Shown here: piece by piece, positions 1-6,460 of the stretch
Layout of the letters: each line of letters opens with the position of its first letter
Position numbering within the stretch: position 1 is the stretch's first letter
Source of the DNA: AM-2324 sp042091035
GTDB lineage: Bacteria > Bacteroidota > Bacteroidia > Chitinophagales > Saprospiraceae
Direction: 5' to 3'
Assembly: GCA_042091035.1 (NCBI GenBank)
Contig: JBELIG010000028.1
Coordinates: 1 to 22,348 of the forward strand
Length of the DNA: 22,348 nucleotides
The notes under the pieces: model-generated
Databases searched by the model: none
What the model saw: the letters and a program-made list of their open reading frames with translations, nothing else
Told to the model about the DNA's origin: nothing
Translations under genes and position numbers: made by a program

Positions 1-1
1 A

Positions 2-616
2 ACATCTTCGGAACAAAATCCAACGATTATCTATGATGAAATTGGATCATTTGATGTTCAACTCTTAGTGACGAATGCAGCCGGTACGGCATCTTTAGTC
101 TCCAATAACCTTATTGAGATTGAGGAACTGCCAATAGCTGATTTCGACTACGCTGACCAAGGAAACAACACCTTCCAGTTTTATGATCTATCACAATTTG
201 GCGATAGCTACGAATGGGATTTTGGTGATGGGAATAGCAGCACGGAGGCATCTCCTGAACACACCTATGCAGAAGCAGGATCTTACATTGTTGTGCTTAG
301 TGTTTCTAATGATTGTGGAACAACTGTATTCACACAGGAAATCCTTTTCAACAGTTTGAGTTTACAGGCTGTGTCTGATTATATACTGATCTATCCGAAT
401 CCGAATACTGGTGTCTTCACCATCGACTGGTCTGATAGCAAAGAGACAATCACTGATATAAAGATCTACAACACCTTAGGTCAGACTATCGGGGAATATT
501 CCACTGAGACTACAACACAGATTCAAATTGATCTCGACCATTCAGCATCAGGAATTTACTATGCTGAACTTCAGAGTGAAAAGGGAATATTACTTAAGCG
601 AGTAGTTAAGCAATAA
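2..616 (+). CDS. PKD-domain protein with T9SS type A sorting tail, C-terminal part only
   Basis: The reading frame is open from base 2, so this is the 3' end of a longer gene cut by the window edge; the GTG at 68 is internal. It holds the end of one PKD domain of the WTFEGG type (to about base 115), then a full PKD domain with the core WDFGDGNSS (about 125-350), then a C-terminal sorting domain starting at IYPNPNTGVF (about base 390) and ending in LLKRVVKQ. PKD domains are Ig-like beta folds found in extracellular proteins. The YPNPNxG tail is the known type A signal that sends proteins through the type IX secretion system. The fragment is closely similar to the C-terminus of the next gene, so the two are tandem paralogues. 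Its substrate or binding partner cannot be told. Confidence 0.9.
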   Translation, partial: TSSEQNPTIIYDEIGSFDVQLLVTNAAGTASLVSNNLIEIEELPIADFDYADQGNNTFQFYDLSQFGDSYEWDFGDGNSSTEASPEHTYAEAGSYIVVLSVSNDCGTTVFTQEILFNSLSLQAVSDYILIYPNPNTGVFTIDWSDSKETITDIKIYNTLGQTIGEYSTETTTQIQIDLDHSASGIYYAELQSEKGILLKRVVKQ

Positions 617-630
617 AATCAAACAACAAC

Positions 631-673
631 AAAAAAACGACCACAAGATTCCAACTTGATGGTCGTTTTTTTA
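631..673 (+). terminator. Intrinsic terminator after the truncated PKD gene
   Basis: CGACCA (638-643) pairs with TGGTCG (660-665). The stem is extended inward by CAAG/CTTG with one bulged A, and outward by an A-run pairing with the T-run at 666-672. It starts 15 bases after the stop codon. The A-tract on the 5' side could also make it work on the opposite strand. Confidence 0.85.
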
Positions 674-743
674 TATATTGTTTTTTATAATTTAAACACT
701 CCTTCTCGTCTAAAACATAAAGCAATCTAGTAAAACCCTAAAT

Positions 744-3700
744 ATGAAAAACCTAATCTTAAAAGTTCTACTTTTAACCCTCAGTCCTATTTTTGTACTA
801 GCTCAACTTTCACCCTCTTCAGGACCTTTTGGCTGCAATAATACACCCATTTTATGTTCTATAAATGAACTAAATGGATTTACTAGTTCCTTGGGAAACA
901 CTATTCCTGACAGCCCACCCTGTCCTTTAAATGTAGATTGCGGCTCCAATACAGCTTGTGAAAATAATATCTGGTTTTCTTTCGTAGCTGCGGATACAAG
1001 TTTAAATATTACTATCGATCCATATAATTGTAATCCTGGAGCTAACCCAAACACTCCGTATGGAATGCAAGGACAAGTTTTTCAAATTAGTGACTGTTCG
1101 ACTGCTTCAGGTTTTACTGGGGTTTCCAATTGTTTTTCCTTAGGAGGGACAGATCCAAACCCTAATCCTTTCACTTTAAGTTGTGCCGGTTTAATTCCAG
1201 GGGAAATCTATACGGTAATGCTAGATGGTTATACTGGGTCTACCTGTAATTTTGAAATTGCCGTGGATAATACTGATCCTTCACCAACGCCTATTATCTC
1301 AACTATTTATGGCCCGACAGAGATATGCTCTGGAGCGTCTGTTACCTATTGTATTGATTACGTACCTGGTTTCCCTAATCCAGAAAATTATCAATTTACG
1401 ACACTGGGTGTTGCTATACCTTCAGGGGCAGGTGTACCTTATTTTAATAACTCCACACCTTCACAAGTTTGTTTAGATGTGTATATTATAGAATCCGGAT
1501 TTGGTCTAATTGAAGTGACAGGAAGTAATTTATGTACTGTAGCAAACACGGCAATTTTAACTATCAATTCTACAACTATTGCAACAGAATTAGCATCAGA
1601 TACAATTTGTATTGGGTCAGGAGAACCAGTAGAAATACCTTTCCCTCCTTACTATGCTTATGTTCCTGGTTACTATCTATATACTACTACTTCTTACCTA
1701 GGATGTGACTCAATTGTATCTATTGAGATAATTGGATGCGGTCCATTTATCAATCCGCTGGAAGTAGTGCAAGTATGTGCATCCGAGCTTCCTTATGAAT
1801 GGTTTGGTCAGGAGTATAATGAGTCAGGTCTATATACTATAGATACTATCAATACCGATTGTGGTGGTTGTAACGAGAGCTATCAACTAAACCTATTTGT
1901 ATATCATAACGAGTCCATGATTGCCAATCCTGAAAATATATCCTGCCTTCCAGGAGGTAATGAAATCACCCTTTTTGGAGATTTATCAGTCGTGGAAACA
2001 GTCAACGGATATTCAATATTTTCTTGGAGTACCTCAGATGGAAATATTATATCAGATACTACCCAAGCTAATATTCAAGTAAATGAACCAGGTATATACA
2101 CCTTAGAAATCACAACATATAGTAACATTGACCCTAACTTTTCTTGTTCTTCCATAGCAGATGTGGAAGTCTTTGTAGATCCCCAAACGATTTATCCAGT
2201 GAGCATAGAAGGTCCCTCAGAAGACTGTGGTGAAACAGAAGTAGAATACCTGCCTATACTATCACCTAATGAAGTGATTACACCTAATTATTATTGGACG
2301 GTAGACGGGGGTATCCTTACTGTGGATAATGGAATTGCTTCGGTCGAGTGGATCAATTCAGGTCAAGTATGCCTAACAGCATATAATGATTGTGACACCA
2401 CGGAAACCAGCTGTTTGGAAGTTGATTATTTTAATCTTCCTATAGCCGATTTTGATTTTAATTATCAAGCAAATAATACCATAACCTTTGAAAACAAATC
2501 TCAATTTGGAGACAACTATTTCTGGGACTTTGGAGACAATAACGAATCTACAGAAGAAGATCCTACACACACTTTTACAGAATCAGGAACCTATCAAATC
2601 ACTCTTATTACAAGTAACAATTGTACTTCAGATACAATTATACAAGAGCTCGTAATCATATCCCCTCCTGTTGCAGATTTTGAATTTACTCCAGGCGAGG
2701 GCTGTGGACCTTTAACAGTTCAATTTATTAATACCTCAACAGAACAAATCGACAATCAAATCTGGACTTTTGAAGGTGGTAATCCTTCAACTTCCACCGA
2801 AACGAATCCAATTGTTATATTTGAACAAGCTGGCAATTTTGAGGTCTCTTTAGAAGTAAGCAATATTGCAGGAAGCGATCAAATGACTCAAACAGCTATC
2901 GAGGTATTTCCAGATCCGATAAGTGCATTCAGCTATACAGTTTCAGATTTATCAGTAAGCTTTACGAATTTATCTGAACATGGAGAAAATTACATTTGGG
3001 ACTTTGGAGATTGGTTATTTGAAGGTGAAGCACCTACACATCTTTTTTCAGCTTCAGGAGATTATGAAGTAAATTTAATAACTACCAATGATTGTGGATC
3101 AGATACAAGCACTCAGGTTATATCTGTACTTGTTCCTCCACTTGCAGGTTTTCAGGCCTCTGTTGTAGAAGGCTGTAGACCTTTAACAGTCAAATTTGAA
3201 AATTCTTCCACAGGAATTGTTGACAATTCACTTTGGACTTTTGAAGGGGGGACACCAGCAACATCAACAGAAGTAAATCCTGAAATAGTATTCGAAAATG
3301 CTGGAATCTTTGATGTTTCGCTGGAGGTTTCAAATGCATCGGGAAGTAATGAGCTTACAGAGTTAGATTTGATCGAAGTTATTCCAGATCCTGTTGCCGC
3401 ATTTGAATTCTTTGTAACAGGGCCAGTAGCTATTTTCAGCAACTATTCTCAACATGCAGATACCTATCTATGGGATTTTGGAGATAATAATACCTCCACT
3501 GAAGAAAATCCTTCGCATAATTATGAGGACTATGGATCTTATATCATCGCTCTTACCGCTTCCAATCAATGTGGAGAGGTAACTTTTATTGATTCGGTGC
3601 TATTCACAAATACATATCAAGTTGAATTAGATAAAGATATTTTTGTTTATCCTAACCCTAATAGAGGAATCTTTACCCTTGATTGGTCAGAAACTAAAGA

Positions 3701-3872
3701 AGCGATTTTATCAATCAAAATCTACAATACAATAGGGCAAACAATAAGAACTTTTACACCTGATTCGGTCCATCAAATAAAAATTGACCTAAATCAGGAA
3801 GCTGCAGGTGTTTACTACGTGGAACTTCAGAGTGAAAAGGGAGTAGTTCTTAAGCGAGTAATCAAGGAATAG
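744..3872 (+). CDS. Secreted modular PKD-repeat protein with Cys-rich head and T9SS type A tail
   Basis: This 1042-residue protein has a Sec signal peptide (residues 1-20, cut after VLA). A Cys-rich head follows (about 25-175), with WFSFVA and QISDCST motifs and PGEIYTVMLDGYTGSTC. Ig-like segments run to about 560, including YLGCDSIVSI. Five PKD domains come next, near 565-640, 643-722, 724-795, 798-883 and 882-955. They alternate between a WDFGD type (1, 3, 5) and a WTFEGG type (2, 4), so the real repeat is a two-domain unit of about 158 residues. The sorting tail is at 966-1042 (VYPNPNRGIF to KRVIKE). The family is exported by the type IX system and usually anchored at the cell surface; adhesion or matrix binding is inferred. 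Residues 1-560 are collinear with the start of the giant protein at the right end of the window, but the C-terminal parts are unrelated. No convincing Bacteroidota promoter was found in 673-743. Confidence 0.93.
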   Translation: MKNLILKVLLLTLSPIFVLAQLSPSSGPFGCNNTPILCSINELNGFTSSLGNTIPDSPPCPLNVDCGSNTACENNIWFSFVAADTSLNITIDPYNCNPGANPNTPYGMQGQVFQISDCSTASGFTGVSNCFSLGGTDPNPNPFTLSCAGLIPGEIYTVMLDGYTGSTCNFEIAVDNTDPSPTPIISTIYGPTEICSGASVTYCIDYVPGFPNPENYQFTTLGVAIPSGAGVPYFNNSTPSQVCLDVYIIESGFGLIEVTGSNLCTVANTAILTINSTTIATELASDTICIGSGEPVEIPFPPYYAYVPGYYLYTTTSYLGCDSIVSIEIIGCGPFINPLEVVQVCASELPYEWFGQEYNESGLYTIDTINTDCGGCNESYQLNLFVYHNESMIANPENISCLPGGNEITLFGDLSVVETVNGYSIFSWSTSDGNIISDTTQANIQVNEPGIYTLEITTYSNIDPNFSCSSIADVEVFVDPQTIYPVSIEGPSEDCGETEVEYLPILSPNEVITPNYYWTVDGGILTVDNGIASVEWINSGQVCLTAYNDCDTTETSCLEVDYFNLPIADFDFNYQANNTITFENKSQFGDNYFWDFGDNNESTEEDPTHTFTESGTYQITLITSNNCTSDTIIQELVIISPPVADFEFTPGEGCGPLTVQFINTSTEQIDNQIWTFEGGNPSTSTETNPIVIFEQAGNFEVSLEVSNIAGSDQMTQTAIEVFPDPISAFSYTVSDLSVSFTNLSEHGENYIWDFGDWLFEGEAPTHLFSASGDYEVNLITTNDCGSDTSTQVISVLVPPLAGFQASVVEGCRPLTVKFENSSTGIVDNSLWTFEGGTPATSTEVNPEIVFENAGIFDVSLEVSNASGSNELTELDLIEVIPDPVAAFEFFVTGPVAIFSNYSQHADTYLWDFGDNNTSTEENPSHNYEDYGSYIIALTASNQCGEVTFIDSVLFTNTYQVELDKDIFVYPNPNRGIFTLDWSETKEAILSIKIYNTIGQTIRTFTPDSVHQIKIDLNQEAAGVYYVELQSEKGVVLKRVIKE

Positions 3873-3890
3873 TCATTTTCATTAAGAGAT

Positions 3891-3934
3891 AAAAAATCGG
3901 TTCTGAGCTTTTGCATTCGGAGCCGATTTTTTTA
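3891..3934 (+). terminator. Intrinsic terminator between the PKD gene and the sulfotransferase-like gene
   Basis: AATCGGTTCTGA (about 3895-3906) pairs with TCGGAGCCGATT (about 3917-3928) through two G-U pairs, giving a 12-bp stem followed by a T-run. It starts 18 bases after the PKD stop codon. It ends only about 18 bases before the next start codon, which leaves little room for a separate promoter downstream. Confidence 0.8.
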
Positions 3935-3951
3935 ATTTATAGAAAAAATTA

Positions 3952-4677
3952 ATGGCGCGTATCAATCTATGGTCTAGTCCAAGAAATATATCCACAGCAT
4001 TAATGTATTCATTTGCACAGCATAATGCTTTTGAGGTTATAGATGAACCCTTATATGCCCATTACCTTATTCAAAAGCCTGAACAACAAAACCGACATCC
4101 TTCTTCCAAAGCAATCATTCAAACTCAAAATAATAATGGCAACACAGTACTTGAAAACCTTTTAAATGGGCCGATAAAGAGTACGCATCTCCTTGCCAAG
4201 CAGATGACCCACCATCTCGTAAACATAAAGCCTGAACGTCTACTACCCTTTTCTAATATTATTTTGATCCGTCCACCGATTCGAATCATTCACTCTTACC
4301 AGAAAGTTATTCAACAACCCAATATGGATGATATTGGAATTGAAGATCAACTCAACCTATTCAATTACTTTAAAGATAGAGGTGCCAAACCCGCCGTTAT
4401 AGATACGCATGAGCTACTGAAAAACCCTGAGAAAGTTCTGAGCTTATTATTTCAAGAACTAGATATCGAATTCGATAAGTCAATGCTTTGCTGGAAAGCA
4501 GGCCCAAAGCCAGAAGATGGAATATGGGCAAGGCATTGGTATAAGAATGCACATAAAAGTATTGGATTTAAAAAGCTAGAAGAAAAAGAAATCCATTTAG
4601 AAAAGGAGCAACTGCAATTATTAGAGCGTTGCGAGCCGATATATAAAACCTTATTTGAACACGCTATAAAAGCATAA
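3952..4677 (+). CDS. Sulfotransferase-like P-loop protein paired with an aminotransferase-like gene
   Basis: This 241-residue protein begins with a P-loop-like segment, WSSPRNISTALMYSF (residues 7-21), resembling the 5'-phosphosulfate-binding loop of PAPS-dependent sulfotransferases. IILIRPPIRIIHSY follows, with R107 and S115 spaced as in the 3'-phosphate-binding motif (R, seven residues, S). Other features are DEPLYAHYL (31-39) and a C-terminal AGPKPEDGIWARHWY stretch. There is no signal peptide, so it is probably cytoplasmic. The stop codon is one base from the start of the next gene, so the two are almost certainly translated from one message. From memory, plant 'branched-chain aminotransferase-like' proteins carry this same domain, with similar SAPRSLSTSLMYSFAQ and EAGPIPEDGLW motifs, fused in front of the aminotransferase-like domain. 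The sulfate acceptor is unknown, and true sulfotransferase activity is an inference. The start is supported because the P-loop begins six codons in. Confidence 0.85.
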   Translation: MARINLWSSPRNISTALMYSFAQHNAFEVIDEPLYAHYLIQKPEQQNRHPSSKAIIQTQNNNGNTVLENLLNGPIKSTHLLAKQMTHHLVNIKPERLLPFSNIILIRPPIRIIHSYQKVIQQPNMDDIGIEDQLNLFNYFKDRGAKPAVIDTHELLKNPEKVLSLLFQELDIEFDKSMLCWKAGPKPEDGIWARHWYKNAHKSIGFKKLEEKEIHLEKEQLQLLERCEPIYKTLFEHAIKA

Positions 4678-4678
4678 C

Positions 4679-5572
4679 ATGTTACAACAATTCAACCCAA
4701 AGAACAAGGACCTTAAAGTCTATGTAAACGGAGAATTACTTCATAGAGATAATGCTAAAATATCCGTCTTCGATAGTGTTGTCCAGGGAGGAGATGCCGT
4801 TTGGGAAGGTCTACGAATCTATGAAGGGAAAATCCTCTGTCTAGATGAACACCTGGACAGACTTATGAATTCTGCCCATATTTTAGACTTCAAAAGTATC
4901 CCAGATAGGAGTTATATAATTGAAGCTGTTGTTCAAACACTGGAAGCCAACGACATGCGAGACGGCGTTCATATACGGCTAACATTGACACGAGGAGAAA
5001 AAATCACTTCGGGAATGGATCCAAGACTCAATCAAGCTGGTTGTGGACTTATTGTATTAGCAGAATGGAAACCACCCGTTTATCCGGAAAGTATAAAGTT
5101 GATCACATCCTCAATCAGAAGAAATAATCCTATGTTCCTGGATAGTAGGATTCACCACAATAACCTGCTGAACAATATACTTGCTAAAATAGAAGCTAAT
5201 TATGCACAGGCAGATGCAGGTCTAATGCTCGATAAAGATGGTTTTGTAGCTGAAGCAAATGGGGTAAATGTTTTTCTCATAAAAAACAATGTAATTCGCA
5301 CTCCTTTTGCAGATGCCTGCCTTCCTGGTATTACAAGAGCTACAATTTTAAGTCTATGCAAGACACATGATATACCTTGTGAAGAAGCGCGTATAGCCCT
5401 ATCTGAATTTTATGCTGCAGATTTTGTATTTACCACAGGTACCATGGGAGAACTTACTATGGTTTCAGAGATTGACGGAAGAACGATTAGACATCAAAAG
5501 GGCATTGAATTATTTGAAAAAATCAATCAGCATTTCAGAGACTTCACAGCGTGTGAAGGGTATAAATTTTAA
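4679..5572 (+). CDS. Class IV aminotransferase-like (BCAT/D-AAT fold) protein lacking the PLP lysine
   Basis: This 297-residue protein has the normal length for fold-type IV aminotransferases. Family landmarks are VFDSVVQGGDAVWEGLRIY (30-48), HLDRL (58-62), the cofactor Glu in VAEANGVNVF (E192), the phosphate-binding LPGITRA (215-221) and TTGTMGEL (252-259). The segment DSRIHHNNLLNNILAKIEA (155-173) aligns without gaps to the active-site segment of D-amino-acid transaminase and IlvE, where the lysine that forms the Schiff base with PLP lies just after the Ile. Here that residue is His159. The protein may therefore be a PLP-binding or otherwise repurposed relative rather than a working transaminase. 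It follows the sulfotransferase-like gene by one base. Automated annotation would probably call it ilvE or a branched-chain aminotransferase; I avoid a symbol for that reason. The only in-frame start that keeps the family N-terminus is the ATG used. Confidence 0.88.
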   Translation: MLQQFNPKNKDLKVYVNGELLHRDNAKISVFDSVVQGGDAVWEGLRIYEGKILCLDEHLDRLMNSAHILDFKSIPDRSYIIEAVVQTLEANDMRDGVHIRLTLTRGEKITSGMDPRLNQAGCGLIVLAEWKPPVYPESIKLITSSIRRNNPMFLDSRIHHNNLLNNILAKIEANYAQADAGLMLDKDGFVAEANGVNVFLIKNNVIRTPFADACLPGITRATILSLCKTHDIPCEEARIALSEFYAADFVFTTGTMGELTMVSEIDGRTIRHQKGIELFEKINQHFRDFTACEGYKF

Positions 5573-5675
5573 AAATCTATATTTTTTTCACAAGTCAGGC
5601 AACGAAATCTATTTTATTGGTATCTATATAATAGAAACCTAACAGAAACTTACGAGTTTTTCTTCAACAGTTATT

Positions 5676-5717
5676 AAAAGGTGACTTTACAGCAAGTCAC
5701 CTTTTATTTTTTTATAA
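5676..5717 (+). terminator. Intrinsic terminator of the sulfotransferase/aminotransferase-like operon
   Basis: This is a perfect 12-bp stem, AAAAGGTGACTT (5676-5687) with AAGTCACCTTTT (5694-5705), around a 6-base loop, followed by a T-rich run. It lies about 100 bases after the stop codon. The stretch 5573-5675 holds nothing else that I can identify. Confidence 0.88.
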
Positions 5718-5760
5718 TATGTATGATTGATGTGCTATCTTCAGATAAATCTCAATCAAC

Positions 5761-6429
5761 ATGAATAAAACACTAAGAGGCATACTATTCAGCTGCCTTC
5801 TCCTCATTAGCGCTTGCACATCTGAAGATGATATTATCCAAAATAGTATAAATATTTATCCAGAAATCAATTTAGATTATTTCAATGCAAGTGATAGCAT
5901 GAGTGTCTCCTTATATTTTCATTCCATTAATTCCTTCGGTCAAAGTATAAAACTAATAGATGAGCCTGACATTTTTTTTAATGACAGCAACATGGTTTTC
6001 AATCCACTTGAGGGTTCTTATCAATTTAACACCTTAGAGATTCCGGACTCAAATGTAATAAGTTGGTATCATGATGAGGACTTTTATCGCGTAGAATTGG
6101 ATATGAATACTTTTACACCGAAGCTAAATAATAGCAGCCTTAATTTAGATCAGAAAGATAGTTTGACTTGGACAGACAAAGGACTTGAACAAATGGAATA
6201 TATAAGCTTTTATGCTAGTGATAAGGATAAAATACAATACCACTTTCACGATAATATAAACAGCAACGAAATGCTGATTGATAGTAGCCAATTCTATAAA
6301 TTCCATGAGGATTCAGTAATCTATATCAGTGCCTTCCGTGTAAAGCAATTTTCCTTTCAGTTGGACAGATACAGAGGAAGTGAGGGATCTACGCGCATAC
6401 ATGCAGATACCATATTTACGACTTATTAA
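5761..6429 (+). CDS. Small lipoprotein of unknown function, probably surface-exposed
   Basis: This 222-residue protein has a lipoprotein signal peptide: a basic start (MNKTLRG), a hydrophobic core, and the lipobox ISAC with the lipidated Cys at residue 19. The next residues, TSEDD, are acidic. In Bacteroidota a short acidic stretch right after the Cys is a known export signal that moves lipoproteins to the outer face of the outer membrane, so surface exposure is a reasonable inference. The rest is polar, rich in Asp, Asn and Ser, without Cys after the lipobox and without a domain I recognise; its alternating hydrophobic pattern suggests a beta-rich fold. It is transcribed towards the giant adhesin gene and shares a terminator with it. 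It sits after a strong terminator, so it probably has its own promoter in 5718-5760, which I could not pin down. The function is unknown. Confidence 0.85.
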   Translation: MNKTLRGILFSCLLLISACTSEDDIIQNSINIYPEINLDYFNASDSMSVSLYFHSINSFGQSIKLIDEPDIFFNDSNMVFNPLEGSYQFNTLEIPDSNVISWYHDEDFYRVELDMNTFTPKLNNSSLNLDQKDSLTWTDKGLEQMEYISFYASDKDKIQYHFHDNINSNEMLIDSSQFYKFHEDSVIYISAFRVKQFSFQLDRYRGSEGSTRIHADTIFTTY

Positions 6430-6458
6430 AAAAGGGCATCAAATTGATGCCCTTTTTT
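6428..6458. terminator. Bidirectional intrinsic terminator between convergent genes
   Basis: GGGCATC (6434-6440) and GATGCCC (6446-6452) form a perfect stem around a 5-base loop, flanked by an A-run on the left and a T-run on the right. The symmetry lets it end both the lipoprotein transcript (plus) and the giant adhesin transcript (minus). Only 31 bases separate the two stop codons. Confidence 0.9.
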
Positions 6459-6460
6459 AT

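Noticed and set aside
68..70. GTG as start of a 182-residue gene
   Set aside because: The frame is open to base 2 and the upstream residues continue a PKD domain, so the gene is truncated by the window edge.
5412..5642. Plus-strand ORF of 76 codons
   Set aside because: It overlaps the aminotransferase-like gene in another frame, and its sequence has no family features.
5718..5760. Promoter for the lipoprotein gene (TATCTTCA as a -7 box)
   Set aside because: The box has two mismatches to TAnnTTTG and no TTG lies at the right distance, so it is not called.
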